DNA from: Collinsella tanakaei
Lineage (GTDB): Bacteria > Actinomycetota > Coriobacteriia > Coriobacteriales > Coriobacteriaceae
Direction: 5' to 3'
Assembly (NCBI RefSeq): GCF_016902615.1
Contig: NZ_JACJMB010000011.1
Coordinates: 1 to 64,000, forward strand
Length of the DNA stretch: 64,000 nucleotides
The notes beneath the pieces are model-generated. The model did no database searches. It worked only from the letters and a program-made list of their open reading frames with translations, and was not told where the DNA came from. Shown one piece after another: positions 36,970-45,138 of the stretch. Both the position numbers and the translations under genes were made by a program. Position 1 is the first letter of the stretch. The number at the start of each line of letters is the position of its first letter.

Positions 36970-37340
36970 TCAAGCCTGGTAGTCGTGGATGACAGCCTCG
37001 ATGTTGTTGCCCTCGGGGTCGAGCATGAAACAGGCGTAGTAGCCCGGGTGGTAGTCGCGCGGTCCCGGCGCGCCGTTGTCGGTGCCGCCGTCAAGCGCCG
37101 CCTCGTAGAAGGCGCGAACTGCCTCGGCGCTCTTCGCGCGCCATGCGTAGTGGCCGGGCGCGACCGGGACGCCTTCCTTGGCAGGCGAGATCCACACGGC
37201 GTCGCCGTCCTCATCGTTCACGAACTGCACGCCGCCGGGGCACTCGACGCCCTTGTGGTAGCCGAGGGTTCCCATGACGCGCTCGTAGTAGGCGGCCATG
37301 CCATCGAGGTCGTTGACGCGGATATGAGGTGGTCGAGCAT
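36970..37340 (-). pseudogene. VOC/glyoxalase-family protein with a 5' frameshift
   Basis: The frame from 37299 down encodes 109 residues of a vicinal-oxygen-chelate (glyoxalase/bleomycin-resistance) fold: AAYYERVMGTLGYHKG, the HYAWRA strand, and DPEGNNIEAVIHD at the C-terminus. The first ~14 residues are missing from this frame but are found one frame off. ATG 37340 reads MLDHL, and after deletion of one base near 37324 the continuing frame reads IRVNDLDG, exactly the normal family start. So one base has been lost from an otherwise intact gene. It may be a true pseudogene, a recent mutation or a sequencing error. Function within the family is not predictable. Confidence 0.8.
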
Positions 37341-37431
37341 GAGCGGGCTTCCATCGAGACGGGTTCGGACAGGCGGGCGCACGCGGCGCACCGCTCGCGT
37401 TTATACCCCCTATGGTAGATAGGATGTTTCG

Positions 37432-37461
37432 CCTGCCGTTCAGCGGTCGGCGAACGGCAGG
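37432..37461 (-). terminator. hairpin downstream of dxs
   Basis: Perfect 10-bp stem (37432-37441 with 37452-37461, 10-nt loop) about 30 bases after the dxs stop on the minus strand, without a T-run. Confidence 0.6.
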
Positions 37462-37492
37462 ATGCCCGCTCCGCTTGATAGCAGGGCCGTCC

Positions 37493-39268
37493 CTACTCGA
37501 TGGTGCCCAGCAGCCGAAGCGCGTCTTCGGCCATGGCGTCGACGGTCATGCCGTTCTCTGCGAGGAGCTCCTGGGGTACGTAGCGGTCGGGGAAGCCGAT
37601 GTGCACGCCGTGGCAGCGCACATGCGTGCCGAGCGGGCTGAGGTAGCGGGCGATCTTCTCGCCCCATCCGCCCTCGAGCACGCCGTCCTCTAGCGTGATG
37701 ATGAGGTCGTGCGTCTGCGCGAGCTCGGTGAGGTAGGGCTTGTCGAGCTCGGTGACGAAGCGCGGGTTCACCAGCGTCGGGACGATGCCCGCGCGCTGCT
37801 CGATTGCTGCCGCCAGCTGCTCGCCGAGCACGAAGAAGTCTCCCAGGGCGAGGATGGCGATGTGCGAGCCCGTCCGCACCGTCTGATAGGCCGGCGCATC
37901 AAAGGCCGCATCGGTCGGAAGTGCGGCGGCGGGGTAGGGCAGCGCCACGGGAACGCGGATCGCAACGGGGCAGTCGCGCTGGTCGAGCGACCAAGCGAGC
38001 ATCGCCAGGTACTCTTCGGGGCCCGTGGGCGCCAGGTAGCGCAGGCCCGGCATGTTGCCGAGCATCGAGATGTCGAAATAGCCGAGATGGGTCTGGTCGG
38101 TCGTGCCGAACACGGATGCCCCGAAGACTAGGATGGTGGCGGGCGTGCCGTTCAGGCAGACGTCGTGCCACAGCTGGTCGTAGGCGCGCTGCAGAAACGT
38201 GCCGTAGATGCCGAGGACCGGTTTGGCGCCCGCTCGGGCAAGCGCTGCGGCGAACGTGACCGCATACTCCTCGGCGATACCCACGTCGACGAACTGCCGA
38301 CCCGCCTGCGCCCGGCGCTGCGGCGTGAACCCCATGATGTAGGGGGTCGCGGCCGTGATGGCGATGACGTTTTCATCGTCCTGCATGCGCGATATGAGGG
38401 CGGCGGCGGTCAGCTCGGCGTAGTCGGGGCCTGCGCTCGCGGTGCGGGAGGAGAGCTTCTGGCCGGTTTCGCGATCGAAGGGACCCACGTGGTGCCAGCC
38501 CTCCGGATCGCGCTCGGCGGGCGCGAACCCCATGCCCTTGCGCGTATGCACGTGTACCACGACAGGATGGTCGCAGCTTCGCAGCTTTTCGAGGGCGTCG
38601 ACGAGCGCGAGGACGTCGTTGCCCTCGCCGACGTAGCGGTAGTCGAGGCCGAGCGCGCGAAAGAGGTTGTTCGGCGCGGTGCCGCGGCTTGCGCGCAGCT
38701 CGGCGAGATTGCGGTAGAGGCCGCCGTGGTTCTCGGCGATGGACTGCTCGTTATCGTTCACGATGATGATGAGGCCGCCGGTGTAGTCGGCGGCGTTATC
38801 GAGCCCCTCGAACGCTAGGCCGCAGGATAGCGACCCGTCGCCGATGATGGCGACGACGTCGTAGGTGTCGTGCGCGAGGTCGCGCGCGCAGGCCATGCCG
38901 AGGGCGAGGCCGATGGAGGTCGAGGTGTGGCCCATGGCGAACAGGTCGTGCTCGGACTCGGTGGGGTTGGAGAACCCCGACACCTCGTTGTAGTGCGCCG
39001 GATCGAGATAGGCCCGCGCGCGGCCGGTGAGCGCCTTGTGGGCGTAGGTCTGGTGCGAGACGTCGAAGATGATCTTGTCGTGCGGGGAGTTGAACACGCG
39101 GTGCAGGGCGACCGTCAGCTCGATGCTGCCGAGATTGGGGCCGACATGGCCGCCCACGGCAGCGGAGCTGGCGATGATGGCCTCGCGAATTTCGCTACAT
39201 AGCAAGGGGAGCTCGCAACGGTCGAGCACCTTGACATCGTCAGGTGTTGCGATGCGCGAAAGGTACAT
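37493..39268 (-). CDS. dxs: 1-deoxy-D-xylulose-5-phosphate synthase
   Basis: A 591-residue thiamine-diphosphate enzyme making DXP from pyruvate and glyceraldehyde 3-phosphate, first step of the MEP isoprenoid route. Motifs in order: GHVGPNLGSIELTVALHRVF, DVSHQTYAHKALTGR, GHTSTSIGLALGMA, the ThDP/Mg motif IGDGSLSCGLAFEGLDNA with NDN further on, VDVGIAEEYAVTFAAALA (catalytic Glu), and THLGYFDISML. It is shorter than the 620-640 usual in proteobacteria and several motif positions are divergent (SHQ for GHQ, EEY for EQH), as in some Clostridia and Coriobacteriia. Start 39268 is used because GGAGGAAG lies eight bases before it; ATG 39304 is an alternative. It stands alone. Confidence 0.9.
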   Translation of the reverse strand: MYLSRIATPDDVKVLDRCELPLLCSEIREAIIASSAAVGGHVGPNLGSIELTVALHRVFNSPHDKIIFDVSHQTYAHKALTGRARAYLDPAHYNEVSGFSNPTESEHDLFAMGHTSTSIGLALGMACARDLAHDTYDVVAIIGDGSLSCGLAFEGLDNAADYTGGLIIIVNDNEQSIAENHGGLYRNLAELRASRGTAPNNLFRALGLDYRYVGEGNDVLALVDALEKLRSCDHPVVVHVHTRKGMGFAPAERDPEGWHHVGPFDRETGQKLSSRTASAGPDYAELTAAALISRMQDDENVIAITAATPYIMGFTPQRRAQAGRQFVDVGIAEEYAVTFAAALARAGAKPVLGIYGTFLQRAYDQLWHDVCLNGTPATILVFGASVFGTTDQTHLGYFDISMLGNMPGLRYLAPTGPEEYLAMLAWSLDQRDCPVAIRVPVALPYPAAALPTDAAFDAPAYQTVRTGSHIAILALGDFFVLGEQLAAAIEQRAGIVPTLVNPRFVTELDKPYLTELAQTHDLIITLEDGVLEGGWGEKIARYLSPLGTHVRCHGVHIGFPDRYVPQELLAENGMTVDAMAEDALRLLGTIE

Positions 39269-39656
39269 GCTGTGCGCTTCCTCCCCATAAAGATTCAATC
39301 CCATCTATGGGCCTTCATTCCCTCAAGAAATTCAGTGTCTCACAAAACGACGCCCGATGTGTGGCGAGTGTGCGAGGGTTGCTCCATACGGCAGTATACG
39401 CGCCGCGGCGGGCGGCTCGTCCGGTGAGGGCGGCGGAGAGCGAGGCGGCTGCGTGCCGCCGTTTTCGCAGCGGTGTGCGTGATGATGAAATATGATAGGT
39501 GCGATAACATTTCGGATGCAGTCGAATCCGGCATGCCGGGCGCATCCGGCGGATATGCCCGCCAGGGTCGACGGACCCCATCGGGAGCGGTACCCTGCGG
39601 GGACAGGCGGCTGTATGCTGCTCGTGGAGTTTCGGGAAGAGACGAGAGGACCATTC
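39269..39656. other. divergent spacer between dxs and the YbjN gene
   Basis: The 388-bp spacer should hold promoters for both genes. TATGAT (39491-39496) is a possible -10 on the plus strand without a clear -35. A short G/C hairpin (GGCGGC-TGCGT-GCCGCC, about 39445) is present. No additional gene is supported. Confidence 0.45.
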
Positions 39657-40076
39657 ATGTACGACAATACGCGTGCGCTGATGTACGAGATGCGCGCGGC
39701 AGGCATCGAGCACCGCAGCGACACCCCCGAAGACGACACCAACGTGTTCGATACCGTGCGCGTCGGCTGGGCGGGCGCCCACGTGCCGCGCGTGACGATC
39801 CTCATCCGCGTGAACGACCGCGGCGCCCATCTCGAGACGCTTCCACTCGGCGAGGTCGCCCCGGAGATGCGTGCACAGGCACTTGAGGAGATCAACGCGC
39901 TCAACGGCGAGTACCGCTGGCTGAAATACGTGATCGATGAGTCCGCCATGCTGACGTGTGAAAGCGACGTGTTCCTCGTGCCGGAGGTTGCGGGGCTGTT
40001 CGGCATCGCCGCCATGGGGCGCATGTTCGACACGCTCGATGAGGTGTATCCGCGTCTTGCGGGGCTCCTGCGTTAA
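39657..40076 (+). CDS. YbjN-domain protein
   Basis: A 139-residue protein resembling the YbjN / type III chaperone-like fold: a short helix, a beta-rich middle with VPRVTILIRVNDRGAHLE, LEEINALNGEYRWLKYVID, and a C-terminal helix with FGIAAMGRMFDTLDEVYPRL. Start ATG 39657 follows GAGAGGA. YbjN proteins have been linked to stress and motility regulation, but the biochemical role is unknown. No operon partner: the ZIP gene starts 290 bp downstream after two G/C palindromes. Confidence 0.75.
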   Translation: MYDNTRALMYEMRAAGIEHRSDTPEDDTNVFDTVRVGWAGAHVPRVTILIRVNDRGAHLETLPLGEVAPEMRAQALEEINALNGEYRWLKYVIDESAMLTCESDVFLVPEVAGLFGIAAMGRMFDTLDEVYPRLAGLLR

Positions 40077-40147
40077 AGGCGTTTCGGCCAAAGGCTTTTG
40101 CGGCCGAGGATGCGCAGACGAGGCGGATGCAGGCGAGGACGGAGCGC

Positions 40148-40179
40148 GGCGCCGCGGCGCCGACGCGGGCGCGCCCGCG
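40148..40179. repeat. pair of G/C palindromes after the YbjN gene
   Basis: GGCGCCGCGGCGCC (40148-40161) and CGCGGGCGCGCCCGCG (40164-40179) are both perfect palindromes, two bases apart. They may form adjacent hairpins at the end of the YbjN transcript. The 292-bp spacer otherwise shows no gene. Confidence 0.55.
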
Positions 40180-40368
40180 GGAGCGTGCCCGCAGATGCTC
40201 GGCGCGACGGCATCTGGTGTGGAGCGCCCCGGTCGGCGTTTTCGGATGGTGCGGCGCCGTCTGCCCCGTTCGGAGGTGAATGCGCTTCGGTTGTGCGGGG
40301 ATAAGCAGTAATACAAGATGATCTGTCGGTGCGCTGCGCTCGGCAGAAGTTTGGAAACGAGGTTCCCT

Positions 40369-41181
40369 ATGTTTTCTCCCGAGGTGATGCGCGCCCTGAC
40401 GTGGGCAGCGCTGGGCTGCGGCTTCACGTGGCTCATGACGACGGCAGGCTCTGCCGTGGTGTTCTTCTTCCGCAGCGAGCGCAAGCTCATGCACCACATT
40501 TTCCTGGGCTTTGCGGCGGGCGTGATGATCGCGGCGAGCGTATGGTCGCTGCTGAACCCGGCTATCGAGCAGGCGGAGGCGCTGGGGCAGATCGGATGGA
40601 TCCCCGCTGCGGGAGGCTTTTTGCTCGGCGTGGCGTTCCTTGTGCTACTCGACAGCCTGCTGCCGCACCTCCACATGGATTCCGACGAGCCGGAGGGCCT
40701 GCAGAGCAGCTGGAAGCGCACGACGCTGCTCGTCTCCGCGGTGACGCTGCACAACATCCCCGAGGGCATGAGCGTGGGCTTGCTGTTCGCCATGGCGGCG
40801 CAAACCGCCGGCGCTGCCGGCGAGGCGTATCTGGGTATGGCGTTTGCCCTGGCGCTCGGCATCGGCCTGCAGAACTTCCCCGAGGGCGCCGCCATCTCGC
40901 TGCCGCTGGTGCGCGAGGGCATGTCGCGCCGGCGGGCGTTCGTCATGGGCAGCCTGTCGGGTATCGTCGAGCCCATCTTCGGCATTCTCGTCGTGCTCGC
41001 GTCCTCCTGGATCGAGCCGTTCATGCCGTGGCTGCTCTCCTTCGCCGCGGGCGCGATGATCTACGTGGTCGTCGAAGAGCTCATCCCCGAGGCCCATCTG
41101 GGCGAGCATTCCAACGTGGGAACGTTCGGGGTGATTGTGGGGTTCGTCATCATGATGGTGCTCGACGTCGCGCTCGGGTAG
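40369..41181 (+). CDS. ZIP-family metal transporter (ZupT-like)
   Basis: A 270-residue integral membrane protein with about eight helices. The two ZIP transport motifs are clear: helix IV HNIPEGMSVGLLFA (about residue 127) and helix V LGIGLQNFPEGAAISLPL (about 164), whose His, Asn, Pro and Glu line the divalent-cation path. The second has Gln-Asn where many ZIPs have His-Asn, which may alter selectivity. Ala/Gly-rich helices and EELIPEAHLGEHS at the end are ZupT-like. It should import zinc, iron or manganese. Start ATG 40369 follows CGAGG. Single-gene unit with a strong terminator. Confidence 0.93.
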   Translation: MFSPEVMRALTWAALGCGFTWLMTTAGSAVVFFFRSERKLMHHIFLGFAAGVMIAASVWSLLNPAIEQAEALGQIGWIPAAGGFLLGVAFLVLLDSLLPHLHMDSDEPEGLQSSWKRTTLLVSAVTLHNIPEGMSVGLLFAMAAQTAGAAGEAYLGMAFALALGIGLQNFPEGAAISLPLVREGMSRRRAFVMGSLSGIVEPIFGILVVLASSWIEPFMPWLLSFAAGAMIYVVVEELIPEAHLGEHSNVGTFGVIVGFVIMMVLDVALG

Positions 41182-41219
41182 CGCGCCTTCCACCCATGGT
41201 CGATACCGTGCCTTCGTGC

Positions 41220-41273
41220 CCGGGGCCGCTGCGTGCCGATATCAACTCGGCATGCGGCGGCCCCGGTCTTTTT
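41220..41273 (+). terminator. strong terminator after the ZIP transporter
   Basis: A 20-base stem (41220-41239 with 41247-41266, one mismatch and one wobble) with a 7-nt loop, followed directly by TCTTTTT. Confidence 0.9.
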
Positions 41274-41395
41274 GCGCGCATGCGCATGCGCGCCGTCCCG
41301 TCAGGGTTGCGTCATGCGCGGTAGGTCACGTGCGGTCTGCATCTCGGCTGGGAGTACCATGGAGGGCGGCAGATTCGCGAGAGTGGGGGACCCAC

Positions 41396-42253
41396 ATGAT
41401 CAAACTGTTCGCCGCCGACCTGGACGGCACGCTGCTGAACGCGTTTCACAAGGTTGACCGCACCGTGGCGCGCGCGGTGAGGGCGGTGGCCGATGCAGGG
41501 GCGCACATGGTGCTCGCCACCGGGCGCACCATGCTCTCCAACCGCGAGCACGGCTTTGACGGGTTGCCGGTCGAGATGTGCAGCGGCAACGGGTCGATCG
41601 TGGTCGGCCCCGAGGGCGTGCTCAAGACGTTCCCGCTCCAGCCGCGGCTACTTGAGGAGCTCGTGCCGGCATTTCCCGACATCTGCTTCGAATGCGTCAC
41701 GCTGGAGGGGATGTTCGCCACGGGCACGGCGGACATGCGCATGGCGGGCTTCTCCTCCGACCCGTGGTGGCGCCAGATCGCCATGCGCGGTATGCGCCAG
41801 ACGTTCCAGAGCTCCATTCACTTCGAGACGCCGCTGGCCGTCCTGCTGGAGCGCGAGGTCCTCAAGGTCAACTGCCGCGTGCCCGACCCGGCGCGCGCCG
41901 AGGAGCTGAAGGCGTTTGTCGCCGCGCATGCGGACCTGGTGGTCAACGCGCCGTTCTCGCCGGTGATGTTCGAGCTGACCGACCCGGCAGTCAACAAGGG
42001 CGCCTCGATCGCCTGGCTCGCGCGCTTCTACGGCATCGAGGAGGATGAGGTCGCGGTCTACGGCGACGGCGGCAACGACATCGCGATGCTCGAGCGCTTC
42101 GAGCACGCCTACGCGACGGCGAACGGCAGCCGGGAGGCGAAGCGCGCGGCCGGCACCGTGATCGGCCCCTGCGCGCTGCACGCCGTGCCGCGCCACATTC
42201 TGGCGACGCTGAGGAGGCAGAGCCGGGTTCCCGCCTACACGCGCATCGAGTAG
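41396..42253 (+). CDS. HAD-superfamily (Cof-type) phosphatase
   Basis: A 285-residue Cof/IIB hydrolase. Motif I DLDGTLL carries the nucleophile Asp (residue 8) and the acid Asp (10). Motif II is in LATGRTM and motif III/IV is AVYGDGGNDIAMLE, with the typical NKGASIAWLARFYGI just before it. The cap domain of about 100 residues sits between motifs II and III. These enzymes remove phosphate from sugars, FMN or other small metabolites; the specific substrate is not predictable. Start ATG 41396 follows GTGGGGGA. Downstream is a palindrome and a gene fragment, with no operon partner. Confidence 0.9.
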   Translation: MIKLFAADLDGTLLNAFHKVDRTVARAVRAVADAGAHMVLATGRTMLSNREHGFDGLPVEMCSGNGSIVVGPEGVLKTFPLQPRLLEELVPAFPDICFECVTLEGMFATGTADMRMAGFSSDPWWRQIAMRGMRQTFQSSIHFETPLAVLLEREVLKVNCRVPDPARAEELKAFVAAHADLVVNAPFSPVMFELTDPAVNKGASIAWLARFYGIEEDEVAVYGDGGNDIAMLERFEHAYATANGSREAKRAAGTVIGPCALHAVPRHILATLRRQSRVPAYTRIE

Positions 42254-42328
42254 CGATGCCGTGCGGGTGCGGCCCGTCTGTTCGTGTGCGTCGCCGCCCG
42301 CTTGCCGCCCGCTTGCCGCCCCTGCCTT

Positions 42329-42348
42329 CGGAACATCATGATGTTCCG
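42329..42348. repeat. perfect 20-bp palindrome
   Basis: CGGAACATCATGATGTTCCG reads the same on both strands with no loop. It lies 75 bases after the HAD gene and four bases before an open but start-less fragment. Could be an operator or a recombination scar. Confidence 0.75.
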
Positions 42349-42352
42349 GTAG

Positions 42353-42487
42353 GCGGCGGGGCGTGCTGTCGCTGACCGGTATGACCTGCTGCCCGCGCAG
42401 ATCGCCGACCGCGGCATGGTCATCGTCGCCGACATCGCCCGCGTGCTCGCTGACGCCCACAACGTCGCGAAATGCGCGGGTGCGTAG
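42353..42487 (+). pseudogene. 3' fragment of an unrecognised gene
   Basis: A 44-codon open stretch with protein-like composition (ADRYDLLPAQIADRGMVIVA then DIARVLADAHNVA) begins directly after a stop and has no upstream start; one internal ATG exists without a ribosome site. It looks like the C-terminal end of a lost gene. Family unknown. Confidence 0.4.
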
Positions 42488-42525
42488 GCGGCGGGGAGTC
42501 CTTGGCGTCGCGCCCCGCCGCGGGG

Positions 42526-43404
42526 CTAGCAATTGCCCGTGTAGACGTGCGCGAGATGGCGGCGCGCTACGTCGGCGAGCCGGTAGACGGTCTCGACGGG
42601 CGTCGGCGCGCGGTCGCGCATGTGCCAGCGGGGGAAGAACCGGGTGACGTGGTAGGTGATCGTGTCGGCGCCGCGGCCGCCATCGAGCCCAGCGAGCCAG
42701 GACGCCGCCGCGTCGATTTCGTCTTCCGTGTCGTTCATGCCGGGCACGATAAGCGTGGTGACCTCAAGGTGGCATGCGGGGTCCGCTGCCAGGCGCGCAA
42801 TGGTGTCGCGCACGCACGCGAGCGCGCCTGGACCCGCCACGCAGGCATCGTAGAAGGCATCGGTGAATCCTTTGAGGTCGATATTCGCCGCGTCGATGAG
42901 ACCCGACAGCTCGTCGAGAACGCAGCGCGCGGCGCATCCATTCGACACCAGCACGTTCACGAGGCCGTGCTCGTGTGCGAGGCGGGCGCAGTCGCGAACG
43001 TATTCCCAGCCCACAAGCGGCTCGTTGTAGGTATAGGCGATGCCGACGACGCGCCGGTCTCGCCCGCGTGCGTCGGCCGTGAGCGCGACGAGCTCTTCAG
43101 GGGAGAGGTCCCGCCATGGAACCTGTGTCTTTCCTGCCTGCGATATCTCGGCGTTCTGGCAAAACGGGCAGTGCAGGTTGCATCCGTAGTTCCCGAGCGA
43201 CACGACGAGCGTTCCCGGCATGAAGCGGGCGAGCGGCTTCTTCTCGATGGGGTCGAGGGCAAGCGATGTCACGCGTCCGTAGTTGTCGGCGACGACCGCG
43301 CCGTCCCTGTTGCGCCGGGCGCGGCAGGCGCCGAGCTGTCCGGGGGAGAGCCGGCAGTGATGCGGGCAGACCGTACAGGTCGCATATGGTTCGCGAGCTT
43401 CCAT
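42526..43404 (-). CDS. amrS: AmmeMemoRadiSam-system radical SAM enzyme
   Basis: A 292-residue radical SAM protein of the AmmeMemoRadiSam group. It opens with CTVCPHHCRLSPGQLGACRA, a Cys cluster like that of pyruvate formate-lyase activases. The SAM [4Fe-4S] motif is CNLHCPFC (about residues 75-82), followed by AEISQAG, AYTYNEPLVGWEY, SNGC, DAANIDLKGF and the RFFPRWHMRD end. The gene is 39 bases downstream of a LigB-AMMECR1 fusion, the defining partners of this system. The family has no established substrate; a post-translational or metabolite modification is presumed. Confidence 0.92.
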   Translation of the reverse strand: MEAREPYATCTVCPHHCRLSPGQLGACRARRNRDGAVVADNYGRVTSLALDPIEKKPLARFMPGTLVVSLGNYGCNLHCPFCQNAEISQAGKTQVPWRDLSPEELVALTADARGRDRRVVGIAYTYNEPLVGWEYVRDCARLAHEHGLVNVLVSNGCAARCVLDELSGLIDAANIDLKGFTDAFYDACVAGPGALACVRDTIARLAADPACHLEVTTLIVPGMNDTEDEIDAAASWLAGLDGGRGADTITYHVTRFFPRWHMRDRAPTPVETVYRLADVARRHLAHVYTGNC

Positions 43405-43443
43405 GGCGTCTCGATTCTGCCCGCGGCGCGCGGGCTTTCAGCC

Positions 43444-44898
43444 CTACAGATGGCGCGTGACGGTGAACCGCTCGAGCCGTACGCTCGACTCGTCCGGGTT
43501 GATGCCGCCCTTGCGCGCGGCGATGCGGATTTGCTCCTCGACCGTGTCGATGCCGTCGAGATCGGGCAGCAGCAGCCCGCGCCGACCGCGGCTCGCGCTG
43601 ACGATGACGCCGTAGCGCTTGGGGTCGAGGTCCTCCGGGCCGTCGATGGGCTCGGGGGCGGACAGGACATCGACGTCGTAGACGAGCTCGGGGAGCTCGG
43701 AGGCCTCCACGGGCGAGAAGCGCGGGTCGCGGCAGCCCGCCGATATGGCGTTTGCGCAGATCTCGGCGGCGAGCGTGTCCCGCGTGGGCAGGATGGTGCC
43801 GATGCAGCCGCGGAGCTGGCCGTCCTTCTTGAGGGAGACGAACGCGCCGGCGCGCGTGGAGGTGAGCTCGTCGGGCAGCGCGGCGGCGAGGTCGGCGGGC
43901 AGGTCGCATGCCGGGTCGATGCGCCTGCCCTCGCGCACGTACGATTCGAGTGAGAAGCGCGCCAGACGGACCCAGGGGCTTTCCGCGGCGCGGGTGCGCG
44001 CAATCGCATCGGCATGCCACGCATCGTACTGCTCGGCGAAGGCGCGGTTTTCGTCTGTGCCGGCGGGGCCCGTGGGCGTGAACGCGGCGATGCCGTATCC
44101 CACGCCGAAGGGACCTTCGTGCGAGAGCAGCTCGGGTGCGACCGGCGTGCGGTCGAGGGCGCCCGCCATGATCTGGAACGAACGCAGCCCGCATTCGGCG
44201 GCGCGCTCGCACATGCCGGGGTCGGCGGTCAGAAGAGCGAGAAAGTCGCCGTCGGCAAACGCGCGGCAGACGTAGTCGTCGAAGACGGGGCCATCGGGTG
44301 AGAAGCCGTAGGGGCCGTCATCTTTCAGCTTGTGGGAGAGGTCACCCGAGGCGATTGTGACCACGCGGCGCCCCAGCTTGTCGGCAACGTGTTGGACGAG
44401 CTGGCCCATGCGGTAATGGTCGCGCGGCGAGAGGCCCGATAGACCCATGCGCACGACGCGGTAGGCGGGCGGCTCCGTGCCGGCGTCGCGCCTGCGGGCA
44501 TATTCCTCCTGCACGAAATGCAGGGGCACGAGCACGCCCCAGTCGAGCTCGGGATCGCGTTCGCCCGCTGTCCCGGCGGCAAGGCCGCATGCATCCGCTG
44601 CGCGGCAGAGCGCGTCGATGAAATCCCGGTCGTAGGTCACGCGGCTGCCGTCGGCGCGGTCGCCGAACTGCGCGAAGGTGCCCGACGCGCCGTCTCCCTG
44701 CGAGATATGCAGGTAGTCGAGGTACGAGGTGGAGTGCGGGCTCGAGATCGCGATCGTCTCGGGTGCCAGATCGGCGATGCGGCGCGCGACCTCGCGATAG
44801 GCGTCGATCGTCTTTTGGATTTCCGCCTCGCGACCATGGCCGACGCCGGGGACGATCAGCGGCGGGTGCGGGACGGCGAACGCGGCAACAACGGACAT
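43444..44898 (-). CDS. amrA: AmmeMemoRadiSam protein A: LigB-like/AMMECR1 fusion
   Basis: A 484-residue protein. Residues 1-~275 are a class III extradiol dioxygenase (LigB/Memo-like) domain: AFAVPHPPLIVPGVG, SPHST, LDWGVLVPLHFV and ASGDLSHKL, which place His and Glu for a metal. Residues ~310-484 are AMMECR1: GAFVSLKKDGQLRGCIGTI and DPRFSPVEASELPELVYDVD. The LRGCIGT motif with its Cys is the conserved core of AMMECR1. In other bacteria and archaea Memo-like and AMMECR1 parts can be separate. Start 44898 follows AAAAGGAG. It is the first gene, with amrS next on the same strand. Function unknown; the universal linkage suggests one pathway. Confidence 0.92.
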   Translation of the reverse strand: MSVVAAFAVPHPPLIVPGVGHGREAEIQKTIDAYREVARRIADLAPETIAISSPHSTSYLDYLHISQGDGASGTFAQFGDRADGSRVTYDRDFIDALCRAADACGLAAGTAGERDPELDWGVLVPLHFVQEEYARRRDAGTEPPAYRVVRMGLSGLSPRDHYRMGQLVQHVADKLGRRVVTIASGDLSHKLKDDGPYGFSPDGPVFDDYVCRAFADGDFLALLTADPGMCERAAECGLRSFQIMAGALDRTPVAPELLSHEGPFGVGYGIAAFTPTGPAGTDENRAFAEQYDAWHADAIARTRAAESPWVRLARFSLESYVREGRRIDPACDLPADLAAALPDELTSTRAGAFVSLKKDGQLRGCIGTILPTRDTLAAEICANAISAGCRDPRFSPVEASELPELVYDVDVLSAPEPIDGPEDLDPKRYGVIVSASRGRRGLLLPDLDGIDTVEEQIRIAARKGGINPDESSVRLERFTVTRHL

Positions 44899-45086
44899 AG
44901 CGGACCAACTCCTTTTCGATGCATGCCCTTAGTATGCCCACTTTGTCCGCACAGTCCGTCAGGGGCCGTCAGGTACCCGTCGGCTGAATACGGACTTCAG
45001 CAGGGTACCGTGCCGTCGCAGCTATCAGCTGTCCTCGCCTCCTGCGCTCGCAGTTGTGCAGAGACCGTGCTCGCCTCAATTTCGTA

Positions 45087-45110
45087 CACACTGTGTGCAA
45101 TAATGCACGC
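45087..45110. promoter_or_regulatory. operator region of the TetR/activase operon
   Basis: Two overlapping palindromes: CACAC-T-GTGTG (45087-45097) and GTGCA-N4-TGCAC (45095-45108). The second covers AATAAT (45099-45104), a likely -10. Autorepression by the TetR protein encoded 30 bases downstream is likely. The same core occurs at 35969-35986. Confidence 0.65.
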
Positions 45111-45138
45111 GTAGTGAAATTGCAACCGAGAGGACTGC

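Noticed and set aside
38600-38700. Possibility that the dxs gene is a transketolase half or other ThDP enzyme
   Set aside because: Length, single-chain layout and the order of motifs fit DXS better; the divergent residues occur in related anaerobes.
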